In this document: positions 6,672-15,297 of the stretch, in pieces | Numbering within the stretch: the stretch's first letter is position 1 | Layout: every line of letters starts with the position of its first letter | Assembly (NCBI GenBank): GCA_050115555.1 | Contig: JASFQI010000049.1 | Coordinates: 1 to 20,305 of the forward strand | Reading direction: 5' to 3' | DNA length: 20,305 bases | Origin: JASFQI01 sp050115555 | GTDB lineage: Bacteria > Desulfobacterota > DSM-4660 > Desulfatiglandales > HGW-15 | Notes under the pieces: model-generated | What the model saw: only the letters and a program-made list of their open reading frames with translations | Databases searched by the model: none | Told to the model about the DNA's origin: nothing | Program-made: the position numbers and the translations under genes

Positions 6672-7406
6672 ATGGCGAAGCTCGCCCCATACCCCGGCCT
6701 GCCGTGGCCCCGCCTGATTCAGGGCACCCTGATTCGGCGGTACAAGCGCTTCCTGGCCGACGTGAAGCTTCGAAACGGGCACGTGGTGACCGCTCACTGC
6801 CCCAACTCCGGGAGCATGCACACGTGTTCCGAGCCGGGTCGGCCCGTGTACCTCTCCCGCCACAACGATCCCCGCCGAAAGCTGCGTTACACCTGGGAGA
6901 TCATTCATATGCCCGACTCCCTGGTGGGGGTGAACACCCTGGTCCCCAACCGCCTCGTGCGCCAGGGCGCGGAGGAGCATGTCATTTCCGAGCTGGCCGG
7001 GTACGCGCAGGTGCACCCGGAGGTGAAGGTGGGTCAGCACAGCCGTATCGATCTCCTGCTGGAACGCGGGGACGAGCGCTGCTACGTGGAGGTCAAGAAC
7101 TGCACGCTGGTGGAGGGGGGCACGGCTTCCTTTCCGGACGCCGTCACCACGCGCGGCCTCAAGCACCTGGTCGAGCTGCAGGACCTGGTGCGGGCCGGCC
7201 ACCGGGCCGTGATCTTCTTTCTGATCCAGCGCATGGACGCGAAGCGGTTCGCCCCGGCGGACGGGATCGATCCGGCATACGGCGCCGAGCTTCGAAAGGC
7301 CGCGGCCCGTGGCGTGGAGGTCCTGGCCTACGACGTCCGCCTCGACCTCGATCGAATTCAGGTGCGGCGGGCCGTACCCTGCCGTCTCGCGCCCGAATCG
7401 GCCTGA
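6672..7406 (+). CDS. sfsA: SfsA family DNA/RNA nuclease-like protein
   Basis: This 244-residue cytoplasmic protein matches SfsA ('sugar fermentation stimulation protein') over its whole length. The N-terminal OB-like part has RLIQGTLIRRYKRFLADV and AHCPNSGSM, typical of the family. The C-terminal part has a PD-(D/E)XK-like nuclease core: D127 in SRIDLLL and E140-V141-K142 in CYVEVKN, followed by FPDAVTTRGLKHL. Family members have been reported to bind or cleave nucleic acids, but the physiological role is unsettled. The ATG at 6672 lies seven bases after the protease stop, so the two are likely co-transcribed. Confidence 0.95.
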   Translation: MAKLAPYPGLPWPRLIQGTLIRRYKRFLADVKLRNGHVVTAHCPNSGSMHTCSEPGRPVYLSRHNDPRRKLRYTWEIIHMPDSLVGVNTLVPNRLVRQGAEEHVISELAGYAQVHPEVKVGQHSRIDLLLERGDERCYVEVKNCTLVEGGTASFPDAVTTRGLKHLVELQDLVRAGHRAVIFFLIQRMDAKRFAPADGIDPAYGAELRKAAARGVEVLAYDVRLDLDRIQVRRAVPCRLAPESA

Positions 7407-7446
7407 CGGCCTTTTGCGCGGGCGCACCCGGCACCTGCGAGGTCTC

Positions 7447-8352
7447 ATGCACGATTCCAAAAAAGCGGTCCTGTTCGGGCTCTCGGCCGTGCTCCTGTGG
7501 TCCACCGTGGCTTCCGCCTTCAAGCTCTCGCTGCGGTACCTGGAGCCGCCCCAGCTCCTGCTCTACTCGAGCCTGGTCTCGACCCTGACGCTCTTCTTAG
7601 TCCTGGCCGTCCGGGGGCAGCTTCGGCTCCTTATCTCCTACCCTGCCAGGGTCTACCTGCAGTCGGCCGCGTTCGGGTTCATGAACCCCTTCCTCTACTA
7701 CCTGGTCCTGTTCAAGGCATACGATCTCCTGCCGGCCCAGGAGGCCCAGCCCTTGAACTACACCTGGGCCATCGCCCTCGCCCTCCTCTCCATTCCGCTG
7801 CTCAATCAACGTCTCACGCTCATGGACGGGGTGGCCACCGCAGTGAGCTACGCCGGCGTGGTGGTCATTTCCACGCGCGGAGATCTGTCGGGCCTTCACT
7901 TCGCCGACCCCCTCGGGGTGGGGCTTGCCCTGGGAAGCACCGTGATCTGGGCCCTTTACTGGATCTACAACACCCGGGACCACCGCGATCCCGTGGCCGG
8001 CCTCCTGCTCAACTTCCTCTTCGGTCTTGCCTTTATCCTGGTCTACGTGCTGCTTTTCTCGGACCCGTGGCCCACCGACCCCCGGGGGATTTTCGGTGCG
8101 GCCTACGTGGGCGTCTTCGAGATGGGGCTCACGTTCGTTCTCTGGCTGACCGCGCTCAAGCTCACGGCGAGCGCCGCCCGCATCGGAAACCTGATCTTCA
8201 TTTCCCCTTTTCTCTCCCTGGTGTTCATCCATTTCCTGGTGGGCGAGGACATCCTCGCCTCGACCTATGCCGGGCTGGTCCTCATCGTGAGCGGCCTGAT
8301 CCTCCAACAGCTCGGCGTACGAAGGAGGTGCGTGCGACATGCCCGGAACTAA
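7447..8352 (+). CDS. EamA/DMT-family membrane transporter
   Basis: This 301-residue inner-membrane protein has about ten hydrophobic segments arranged as two repeats of the EamA domain, as in drug/metabolite transporters. It opens KKAVLFGLSAVLLWSTVASAFKLSLRYL, a typical EamA start, and the second half has GVGLALGSTVIWALYWIYN at the same point of its repeat. Substrates of such transporters are usually small metabolites or amino acids and cannot be told from sequence. I chose the ATG at 7447, which has GAGG four bases upstream and starts right before the first membrane segment. Its last 14 bases overlap the start of pyruvate kinase. Confidence 0.9.
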   Translation: MHDSKKAVLFGLSAVLLWSTVASAFKLSLRYLEPPQLLLYSSLVSTLTLFLVLAVRGQLRLLISYPARVYLQSAAFGFMNPFLYYLVLFKAYDLLPAQEAQPLNYTWAIALALLSIPLLNQRLTLMDGVATAVSYAGVVVISTRGDLSGLHFADPLGVGLALGSTVIWALYWIYNTRDHRDPVAGLLLNFLFGLAFILVYVLLFSDPWPTDPRGIFGAAYVGVFEMGLTFVLWLTALKLTASAARIGNLIFISPFLSLVFIHFLVGEDILASTYAGLVLIVSGLILQQLGVRRRCVRHARN

Positions 8353-9742
8353 GATCATTTGCACCATCGGCCCGGCCAGTGATTCACTGGAGGGAATCCG
8401 CTCCCTAATGGAGAACGGAATGAATGTTGCGCGGCTGAACTTCAGCCACGGGGATCGCGATGCACACCTGGAAAAAATTCTTCAGATTCGAAAGGCCTCC
8501 CGCGAAACCGGGCATCCAGCGGCCGTACTTCAGGATCTGGCGGGCCCGAAGATCCGGGTTGGCAGTGTCCCGAAACCGGGTATTTTTCTTCGGGCCGGGG
8601 AACGCTTCGTGCTCACAGGCGAGTCCGTTGCTGGATCCCTGGAAAGGGTGTCCGTCTCGTACCCCGGTCTTGCGAAAGAGGTGCAACCCGGGGATCGCAT
8701 TCTCCTGGCGGACGGTCTCATGGAGATGATCGTGCGCCATGTGGCAGGCCTCGAGATCCATTGCGAGGTGATCACGGGCGGCCTGCTCACGTCCAGAAAG
8801 GGAATCAACTTACCCGCAGGAACGCTGCGGGTTCCGTCACTCACGGATAAGGACCGCGAGGACCTTTTCTTCGGGCTTCAGCACGACGTGGATTACGTAG
8901 CTTTGTCCTTCGTACGACGGGCCCAGGACGTGCTCGATGTCAAGGAACTCATAAGAAGCCAGGGTTTGGACACACCTGTGATCGCCAAAATCGAGAAGCA
9001 CGAGGCGGTAGAAGAAGCGGACGCCATCCTAGAGGTTTCGGACGGTATCATGCTGGCACGCGGCGATTTGGGAGTTGAGATCCCTCTGGAGCGTGTCCCT
9101 GGGATTCAAAAACGCCTCATTCGGCAGGCCAACAACCGGGGCAAGCCCGTGATCACGGCCACGCAGATGCTCCGCTCCATGGTGGACTCTCCCAGCCCCA
9201 CACGGGCCGAGGCCACGGATGTGGCCAACGCAGTCCTGGATGGAACGGACGCCGTCATGCTCTCCGAGGAGACGGCGAGCGGCAAGTACCCTGTGGAGTC
9301 CCTGCGGTTTATGGTCCGAATCCTGGAGGCCACAGAGGCTTCGTTTCCCCACGCATGGTACCTTAGCCAAACGCCAAAGGACACCGTCTCCGAGTCCGTG
9401 GCCCACGCTGCATGCGTGCTGGCGGACCACCTCGGCGCCTCTGCCATCGTGGCCCCCACGAGTTCGGGAAAGACCGCCGAACACGTCTCTCGATTCCGCC
9501 CCCGGCAGCGGATCATCGCCCTTTCCCCAAACCCTGCAGCCGTTCGCCGCGCCGCGCTCTACTGGGGTTGCCACCCCGTCCACACCGAACCCTTCGGTGG
9601 CGGCGATGACGTGATCCAGGCATCGGTCCAGGAGGCCCTTCAACACGGATGCGTATCAGCTGGGGACCTCCTCGTGGTCACGGCCGGACATCCGTTCTGG
9701 GTCCCAGGCTCCACGAACATGATCCGCGTGAGGAGGGTGTAA
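8339..9742 (+). CDS. pyk: pyruvate kinase
   Basis: This 467-residue enzyme converts phosphoenolpyruvate and ADP to pyruvate and ATP, the last step of glycolysis. It has the full classical length: N-terminal TKIICTIGPAS and ARLNFSHGD, the B domain, the active-site lysine K217 in VIAKIEKHEA, MLARGDLGVEIPLE, and the TATQML ... DAVMLSEETA segment. The C-terminal regulatory domain ends normally, with no phosphohistidine extension. The start is well placed, with AAGGAGGTG eight bases upstream, inside the end of the transporter gene (14-base overlap). The codon choice looks slightly less GC-biased than its neighbours, which is only an impression. Confidence 0.97.
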   Translation: MPGTKIICTIGPASDSLEGIRSLMENGMNVARLNFSHGDRDAHLEKILQIRKASRETGHPAAVLQDLAGPKIRVGSVPKPGIFLRAGERFVLTGESVAGSLERVSVSYPGLAKEVQPGDRILLADGLMEMIVRHVAGLEIHCEVITGGLLTSRKGINLPAGTLRVPSLTDKDREDLFFGLQHDVDYVALSFVRRAQDVLDVKELIRSQGLDTPVIAKIEKHEAVEEADAILEVSDGIMLARGDLGVEIPLERVPGIQKRLIRQANNRGKPVITATQMLRSMVDSPSPTRAEATDVANAVLDGTDAVMLSEETASGKYPVESLRFMVRILEATEASFPHAWYLSQTPKDTVSESVAHAACVLADHLGASAIVAPTSSGKTAEHVSRFRPRQRIIALSPNPAAVRRAALYWGCHPVHTEPFGGGDDVIQASVQEALQHGCVSAGDLLVVTAGHPFWVPGSTNMIRVRRV

Positions 9743-10159
9743 CCGGGCCTCGCTCGCAGGTGCCTCTTCCCCTCGACTTGGCAGGAACAGGGGATAACTC
9801 GATTTTTGCGGTGGAAGACGGCACTGTTTTTTGATAACATGTGACGCTTAAATTTTAGCGGAATCGGGAATGCGGACCCGCTCTTGATGTGAGCCGTCTC
9901 GCTCCCGAATCGCTTGATTGCCCTGCATCGCACCCGGCGCGTCCCATGGGTGAGCGAGGCTCGTCCCGCTCCCCTCCGCCCGGCCCAAGCCTTCATCCGG
10001 TATCTCCCAGAGGAGCGAACGCGGCCGACCCGGCGTTTCGTTTTCCCGACCCCGGGCACGGGAGCGTTTTCCTGTGGGTGTTTCCCTCGCATCGGCGTGA
10101 TGAGGAGGTGGGACGGGTGAACGCGGGCGGGGCTTTATCAACCAAGGAAGGAGCACACC
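9743..10159. other. 417-base intergenic region upstream of citrate synthase
   Basis: No gene is supported here. An AT-rich patch at about 9797-9860 stands out from the GC-rich surroundings and holds a weak promoter candidate (TTGATA at 9831-9836, 16-17 bases, then TTTTAG/TTTAGC at 9853-9859). A palindrome CGCTTAAATTTTAGCG (9845-9860, seven of eight pairs) overlaps it. The remaining 300 bases up to the gltA ribosome binding site show nothing I can name. No clear terminator for pyk was seen. Confidence 0.5.
9831..9860 (+). promoter_or_regulatory. candidate gltA promoter overlapping a palindrome
   Basis: TTGATA (9831-9836) with a weak -10 (TTTTAG at 9853-9858) lies in the only AT-rich patch of the gap. 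The palindrome at 9845-9860 would cover the -10 element, as expected for a repressor site. The -10 match is poor, so this is tentative. Confidence 0.3.
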
Positions 10160-11449
10160 ATGTCAGACACGGCCCAACTGATCCTCGACGGCAAGACCTT
10201 CGATATTCCCATTGTGCAAGGGACCGAGAACGAGCGTGCGATCGACATCACCCAGCTTCGCAAGAAGACAGGGCTCATCACCCTGGACCCCGGATACGCC
10301 AACACCGGGGCCTGCAAGAGCAGCATCACCTTCATGGACGGGGAGGAGGGGATCCTCCGCTATCGGGGGTACCCCGTGGAGCAGCTCGCCGAGCGCTCCA
10401 CCTTCGTGGAGACCGCTTACCTCCTGATCAACGGGGAGCTCCCCACGCGCGATCAGCTCACCCAGTTCTCCGTTCTGCTCAACGACCACAGCCTCGTCCA
10501 CCGGGACATGATCCACTTCTTCGACAACTTCCCCCGGCGTGCCCACCCCATGGGCATCCTCTCCTCCATGGTGAACGCTCTGCGGGCATTCTACCCGGAG
10601 CTTCCGGAGCGCTCGGAGGAGGAAGAGATCAGCATGACCTTTTCGCGGCTCCTCTCCAAGATCCGAACCATGGCCGCGTTCTCCTACAAGCTCTCCCGCG
10701 GGCACGAGATCGTCTACCCGAGACCGGATCTCACGTACGCGGCCAACTTCCTGAACATGATGTTCGACAGCCCTGTCCGCCCTTACGAGCTGGACCCGGA
10801 CATTGCCAACGCCCTGAACGTCTTCTGGATCCTGCACGCCGATCATGAGCAGAACTGCTCGACCGCGGCCGTGCGCCTCGTAGGAAGCGCCCGGGTGAAC
10901 CTTTACGCAGCCATCTCGGCAGGCATCTGCGCCCTCTGGGGCCCGCTTCACGGCGGGGCCAACCAGGCCGTGGTGGAGATGCTCAACAATATTCAGGAGA
11001 ACGGCGGCGACCCTGCCCCGTTCATTGCGCGGGCCAAGGACCGGAACGACCCGTTCCGTCTCATGGGCTTCGGGCACCGGGTCTACAAAACGTACGACCC
11101 GCGGGCGCGGATCATGAAGAAGGTGGTAGATATCGTGCTCGAAAAACAGAAGATCCACGATCCGCTCCTGGACATCGCCCGTCGGCTGGAGGAGGTGGCC
11201 CTGGAGGATGAGTACTTCGTGGATCACAACCTGTACCCGAACGTGGACTTTTACAGCGGCATCGTCATGCGGGCCATGGGCATCCCCACGAACATGTTCA
11301 CGGTCATGTTCGCCATCGGCCGGCTTCCGGGCTGGATCAGCCAGTGGAAGGAGAGCATCGACGATCCGGACTGGAAGCTCCACCGGCCGCGCCAGGTGTA
11401 CACGGGCCCCAAGGAAAGGGACTACGTTCCGATCCGAAAGCGGAAGTGA
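10160..11449 (+). CDS. gltA: citrate synthase (Si type, type II)
   Basis: This 429-residue enzyme condenses acetyl-CoA and oxaloacetate to citrate. Length and motifs match the hexameric type II enzyme of Proteobacteria: the N-terminal domain with LDPGYANTGACKS and FMDGEEGILRYRGYP, and the three catalytic residues H264 (GPLHGGAN), H306 (GFGHRVYKTYDPR) and D363 (NVDFYSGIV). The first falls exactly on the E. coli number and the other two are one off. The N-terminal region makes NADH-inhibited allostery possible but not shown. A strong AAGGAAGGAG ribosome site precedes the ATG. It is the first gene of the run ending at 15237 and is not accompanied by other TCA-cycle genes here. Confidence 0.97.
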   Translation: MSDTAQLILDGKTFDIPIVQGTENERAIDITQLRKKTGLITLDPGYANTGACKSSITFMDGEEGILRYRGYPVEQLAERSTFVETAYLLINGELPTRDQLTQFSVLLNDHSLVHRDMIHFFDNFPRRAHPMGILSSMVNALRAFYPELPERSEEEEISMTFSRLLSKIRTMAAFSYKLSRGHEIVYPRPDLTYAANFLNMMFDSPVRPYELDPDIANALNVFWILHADHEQNCSTAAVRLVGSARVNLYAAISAGICALWGPLHGGANQAVVEMLNNIQENGGDPAPFIARAKDRNDPFRLMGFGHRVYKTYDPRARIMKKVVDIVLEKQKIHDPLLDIARRLEEVALEDEYFVDHNLYPNVDFYSGIVMRAMGIPTNMFTVMFAIGRLPGWISQWKESIDDPDWKLHRPRQVYTGPKERDYVPIRKRK

Positions 11450-11502
11450 TCGGTACGAACGGGGTATTTCCGAAATCATCTCGAATCCCAAGGAGGCTGC
11501 GC

Positions 11503-12030
11503 ATGGATCTGGAAATCTTCGAGTCAATGGATGCACCGGAGCTTCGAAGCTACATCGCCTTTCTGCTCTGGCACTATCGGGTCATGGACGCCTTCTGGTT
11601 CATCAAGATCGGCGAGCGATTTGATCAACCCACGGCCGAACGGCTCAACGAGCAGGTCTGGGGGACGGTCGCGGGAATGGCGGCCCGCGACCTCAAGAAA
11701 CGCTTCGGCGTTCAGGAGCGAGGTCTGAAGGGGTTTGTCAAGGCCCAGAAGTACTTTCCATGGTCCGTCCTGGTGGGGTATCATGTGGAGGAAAAGGAAG
11801 ATGAGGTCCTCATTTCGATCCCCTCCTGCCCCACCCAGGAGGCGCGCCTGAGGCGGGGGCTCGAGGAGTTCGACTGCCGGGACATGCACCGCGGGGAGTT
11901 CGAGAGCTTTGCCCGGGAGATCGACGAGCGCATTCGCGTGGAATGCCTGTTCGCCCCCCCGGAGCCGCGTCGGGACAATCTCTTCTGCAAGTGGCGGTTC
12001 ACCCTTGCGGATCAAGGGCCGACCGACTAG
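11503..12030 (+). CDS. DUF6125-like conserved protein
   Basis: This 175-residue soluble protein of unknown function resembles a family I know as DUF6125 in deltaproteobacteria, related in outline to L-2-amino-thiazoline-4-carboxylate hydrolase-like proteins. The recall is by pattern only: LRSYIAFLLWHYRVMDAFWF near the start, a middle with YFPWSV and IPSCPTQEARLRRGL, and a C-terminal NLFCKWRFTL, similar to the C.W.F ending of that group. Cysteines in PSCPTQ, FDCRDM, VECLF and FCKW may form a metal or catalytic site. The ATG at 11503 has AAGGAGG six bases upstream. It lies 53 bases after gltA with no obvious terminator between them. Confidence 0.75.
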   Translation: MDLEIFESMDAPELRSYIAFLLWHYRVMDAFWFIKIGERFDQPTAERLNEQVWGTVAGMAARDLKKRFGVQERGLKGFVKAQKYFPWSVLVGYHVEEKEDEVLISIPSCPTQEARLRRGLEEFDCRDMHRGEFESFAREIDERIRVECLFAPPEPRRDNLFCKWRFTLADQGPTD

Positions 12031-12073
12031 GACGATGTGAGTTTCCATGGAGGGGTGAGGAGGAAGAAGGCAT

Positions 12074-13423
12074 ATGGCCCGCGGTGCAGACGACGAACTC
12101 AAACGACTCAAGCAGGACTACCTGGACCTGGACCGAACCCACCAGGATGAGAGGGAGCTTCTGGCCCGGATCATTCAGGCCCTGGCCACGTGCGCATCCT
12201 CGGATTCCCGGATCGCCGAGCACGTGGAGGTCCTCCGGCGAAAGACCCATCCCGACGACCCGCTCGACTCGGCAGCGCTCGAAGCCGAGCTGGATCGCCT
12301 CAAGAACCGGCTTCTCCTCCTCGAGGAGGAACCCGAGACCGTGGAGGGAACGCTTTCCGGCCTTGACGAATCCGAAGCGCGCTTTGTGGAGGCCTGCCGA
12401 ATCCTCCGTCGAATCATGGTGACCCTCCTGGAAGACTTCTATCCCATTCGGCCCCAACTGGAGTCCCAGGCCGATGGCATCCACCTGGTGTGCTCCGGGG
12501 ATGTGGAAAACCTGGATCTCTCCGGCCCGTCCAAGGCGTTCATGTCCTTTCTGGAAGGGCTCAAGGAGAACATTGCCGGCGACTTCCGGGAAATCAGCAA
12601 CACCCTCTTCACCCTCCTCGATCACGTGAAGGAACTGGAAAAAACCTTTTCCGATGAGTTCGGGGGCCATGACGGACGCGTCAAGGAGATCGAGTACTTC
12701 GAGATGGAAGTGAACCGCGAGGTGGGAACCATCGTGGAGTCCTTCGACCTTCACACGACCGTCAGCGAGATCAAGCAGGCCGTCATTCGAAAGATCGACA
12801 ACATCAAGGAGATCATATCGCACCGGAAGCAGGAGGAGATGAGCCGGGTCGAGCGATTCCAGGAAAACATCGAGTCCCTGACCCGACGCATCCAGGAGGT
12901 GGAGAAGGACGCGCGGGAGATGAGTCAGCGGGCCGAGCAGGCGGAGGTGGCCGCCTCGAGAGACGAGCTCACAGGGCTTTACAACCGGAAATCCTTTGAC
13001 GAGCGCATAAGGGTTGCGCTCGAGACCTTCCGCAACGGGGGACGTCCGTTCGCGTTGGTGCTCTTCGACGTGGACCGGTTCAAGGACATCAATGACACGT
13101 TCGGCCATGTGGCCGGGGACAAGGTCCTTCAAAAGGTGGCCGACTGTCTTCGAAGCACCTTTCGAAAGAGCGACTTCATCGCCCGGTACGGCGGGGACGA
13201 GTTCGTGGTCCTGATCGAGGAATTGAGCCGGGAGTTGGCCCGCGACAAGATCATGACCTTCATGAAACATTTGCAGCGCCTTCGATTCACATCCCACGCC
13301 CGTGGGGACATCACCGTGGGCGTCAGCCCCGGGATTTCCATGGCTCAGAAGGGGGATTCGGCCGAAAGCCTTCTGGAACGGGCGGATCAGGCCATGTACG
13401 ATGTCAAAAACAGGAGGCGCTAG
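12074..13423 (+). CDS. GGDEF-domain diguanylate cyclase
   Basis: This 449-residue cytoplasmic protein is predicted to make cyclic di-GMP from two GTP. The C-terminal GGDEF domain (about 290-449) contains DELTGLYNRKSF, FDVDRFKDINDTFGH and an intact GGDEF motif at 373-377. An I-site RxxD (R364-D367) lies exactly five residues before it, so product inhibition is expected. The N-terminal 290 residues are helical, charged and coiled-coil-like, with no membrane segment and no sensor domain that I recognise. The ATG follows AGGAGG by ten bases. The gene sits 43 bases after the DUF6125-like gene and nine bases before the next. Confidence 0.93.
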   Translation: MARGADDELKRLKQDYLDLDRTHQDERELLARIIQALATCASSDSRIAEHVEVLRRKTHPDDPLDSAALEAELDRLKNRLLLLEEEPETVEGTLSGLDESEARFVEACRILRRIMVTLLEDFYPIRPQLESQADGIHLVCSGDVENLDLSGPSKAFMSFLEGLKENIAGDFREISNTLFTLLDHVKELEKTFSDEFGGHDGRVKEIEYFEMEVNREVGTIVESFDLHTTVSEIKQAVIRKIDNIKEIISHRKQEEMSRVERFQENIESLTRRIQEVEKDAREMSQRAEQAEVAASRDELTGLYNRKSFDERIRVALETFRNGGRPFALVLFDVDRFKDINDTFGHVAGDKVLQKVADCLRSTFRKSDFIARYGGDEFVVLIEELSRELARDKIMTFMKHLQRLRFTSHARGDITVGVSPGISMAQKGDSAESLLERADQAMYDVKNRRR

Positions 13424-13432
13424 GGGGTCGCC

Positions 13433-14323
13433 ATGACGCCCGCAACGCCAAACGCCTTTAGAAACCGCTTTTCCCCGCCCTTGAAAACCGCCCTGGACGA
13501 CCTCTACCGGACATACAACCGCCGGTGCTTCGCCTGCCCCGATCCCCTTCAGTTCCTCTATGCCTACACGGACCTTCGGGACCGGGAGGTTGCCGGGCTG
13601 GTGGCGTCCTCTCTGGCGTACGGGCGTGTGGCCCAGATCCTGCGGAGCGTCTCCACCGCGCTGGGCGTTCTGGGCCCCTCACCCTTCGACTTCGTCATGC
13701 ACGCCTCCCTGTCCACGCTTCGCTCTGCCCTCGCAGGCTTTCGGCACCGGTTCTCCACGGGCGAGGACATCGCCGGGATGCTCTGGGCCGCCCGCCTTGT
13801 CATCCGGCGCCACGGCTCGCTGGAGAACGGCTTCCTGGCCGGGCTGAGGCCCGAGCACGAGACCGTTCTCCCGGCCCTCACCTCTTTTGTTCGAGCCCTC
13901 CGTTCTTCCGGGGCCGGCGCGAGCTTTCTCCTGCCTCAACCCGAAAAGGGAAGTGCCTGCAAACGGTGGCACCTGTACCTCCGCTGGATGGTGCGAAAGG
14001 ACGAGGTGGATCCCGGGGGGTGGGACCGGGTGCCTCCGTCCATGCTCATCGTGCCCCTGGACACGCACATGCACCGGATCGGTCTGCGTCTCGGAGGCAC
14101 CACGAGAAAGCAGGCCGACGCCCGCGCGGCGTTGGAGGTCACGAAATCGTTTCTTTGCATCGCGCCGGAGGACCCGGTCCGCTACGATTTTTCCCTGACC
14201 CGTCTCGGAATCCGAGCGGACACGGACCTGGAGGGGTTTCTTCGCCGCGTGCGTGAAGTTGCATGTACTCCCCACGCTTCTTCACCGAGCCCCACACGAA
14301 TTTCCGAAAGGAGGGCGCCATGA
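13433..14323 (+). CDS. TIGR02757/DUF2400 family protein
   Basis: This 296-residue protein matches the TIGR02757 (DUF2400) family of unknown function: LDDLYRTYNRR, DLRDREVAGLVASSLAYGRVAQI and the C-terminal block RLGGTTRKQADARAALEVT...PEDPVRYDFSLTRLGI. A central motif LDTHMHRIGLRLG (D210) resembles the VDTHV.R catalytic aspartate segment of helix-hairpin-helix DNA glycosylases such as endonuclease III. That likeness is my inference and would make it a DNA-repair enzyme or a relative with lost activity. The ATG has AGGGGG five bases upstream. The stop TGA overlaps the next start as ATGA, so the two genes are coupled. Confidence 0.88.
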   Translation: MTPATPNAFRNRFSPPLKTALDDLYRTYNRRCFACPDPLQFLYAYTDLRDREVAGLVASSLAYGRVAQILRSVSTALGVLGPSPFDFVMHASLSTLRSALAGFRHRFSTGEDIAGMLWAARLVIRRHGSLENGFLAGLRPEHETVLPALTSFVRALRSSGAGASFLLPQPEKGSACKRWHLYLRWMVRKDEVDPGGWDRVPPSMLIVPLDTHMHRIGLRLGGTTRKQADARAALEVTKSFLCIAPEDPVRYDFSLTRLGIRADTDLEGFLRRVREVACTPHASSPSPTRISERRAP

Positions 14324-15237
14324 GGATCTTCATGACCGGAGGGACCGGATTCGTCGGATCCGCCCTGACGCAGACCCTGACCCAGGGAGGGCATCGGGTC
14401 ACTGTGCTCACCCGCTCTGTTCGACCGGACCGAGTCCTGCCCCAGGGAGCCGAGTTTCAGGAGGGCGATCCCACGGAGCCGGGTGCCTGGCAGGAGCAGG
14501 TCCCTGCTCACGACGCTGTGGTGAACCTGGCCGGGGCATCCATCTTCACGCGCTGGACCCGGAAGGCAAAGGAAACCCTGAGGGAGAGCCGCCTCCGGAC
14601 CACACGCAATCTGGTGAACGCCCTCGAGGAAAGCAAGAGCCCCCCGGCTGTTCGCTTCCTGAGTACCTCCGCGGTCGGGTACTACGGGTTCTGCGGGGAC
14701 GAGGACCTGACCGAGGAGAGCCCGCCGGGAGGCGACTTTCTCGCGCGCCTGACCGTGGACTGGGAAAACGAGGCGAGGAGGGCGGAGGAGACGGGAGCAT
14801 CCGTGGCTCTCCTGCGATTCGGCGTGGTGCTGGGAGGCGGAGAAGGGGCCCTTTCCCGCATGATTCCCCTTTTCAAGAAATACCTGGGAAGCCCACTGGG
14901 ATCGGGGGCCCAGTGGTTCTCCTGGATCCACGTCCACGATCTGGTGTCCATTCACAGGTTCCTGCTGGAGCACCCTGACATTCAAGGCCCCGTCAACTGC
15001 ACGGCCCCCAACCCCGTTCGGAACCGGGAGCTTACGAAGGCCCTGGCCGACGTGCTGGGGAAACCCGCCTTCCTGCCTCCGGTACCCGGGTTCGCCCTCC
15101 GGACTGTTATGGGGGAGTTCGGAAACGTGCTTCTCAAGGGGCAGCGCGCCCTGCCTGAAAGGCTGACGAAGGAGGGATTTGCGTTCGAGTACCCGGATGT
15201 GAGAAACGCCCTCGAAGACCTGTTGGGCAGCGCCTGA
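14320..15237 (+). CDS. TIGR01777 family NAD(P)-dependent epimerase-like protein
   Basis: This 305-residue protein of the short-chain dehydrogenase superfamily matches TIGR01777 (YfcH/SDR39U1): the Rossmann nucleotide loop GGTGFVGS (7-14), VNLAGASIFTRWT, LSTSAVGYYG, and a C-terminal DUF1731-like tail (PVPGFALRTVMGEF...RALPERLTKEGFAFEYPDV). The substrate is unknown; members have been linked loosely to cell division and to sugar-nucleotide chemistry. The start ATG at 14320 overlaps the stop of the previous gene and has AAAGGAGG five bases upstream. It ends the plus-strand run; the convergent gene starts its stop codon 60 bases later. A weak hairpin (15242-15246/15253-15257) lies after the stop. 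Confidence 0.93.
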   Translation: MRIFMTGGTGFVGSALTQTLTQGGHRVTVLTRSVRPDRVLPQGAEFQEGDPTEPGAWQEQVPAHDAVVNLAGASIFTRWTRKAKETLRESRLRTTRNLVNALEESKSPPAVRFLSTSAVGYYGFCGDEDLTEESPPGGDFLARLTVDWENEARRAEETGASVALLRFGVVLGGGEGALSRMIPLFKKYLGSPLGSGAQWFSWIHVHDLVSIHRFLLEHPDIQGPVNCTAPNPVRNRELTKALADVLGKPAFLPPVPGFALRTVMGEFGNVLLKGQRALPERLTKEGFAFEYPDVRNALEDLLGSA

Positions 15238-15297
15238 ACAAACCGGCTCCCCCCGGTCTTCAATGCCGCGGACCCGTGCCCGGGAACGGCGCAGGGT

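Noticed and set aside
9801..9838. Promoter pair TTGCGG (9806) and GATAAC (9833)
   Set aside because: The spacing is 21 bases, too long for sigma70, so it was not called.
10014..10048. Hairpin CGAACGC/GCGTTTCG followed by TTTTC
   Set aside because: It needs a bulge and the T-run is short; it is also far from any gene end, so it was not called a terminator.
9640..10092. 150-residue minus-strand frame crossing the gap before gltA
   Set aside because: It begins in the gap and runs into the antisense of pyk, with arginine-rich composition, no ribosome site and no recognised domain.
10163..11536. 457-residue open frame on the minus strand
   Set aside because: It mirrors citrate synthase, whose catalytic residues are all intact on the plus strand; no recognisable domain on the minus strand.
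11999..13297. 432-residue open frame on the minus strand
   Set aside because: It is the antisense of the diguanylate cyclase and has no motif of its own.
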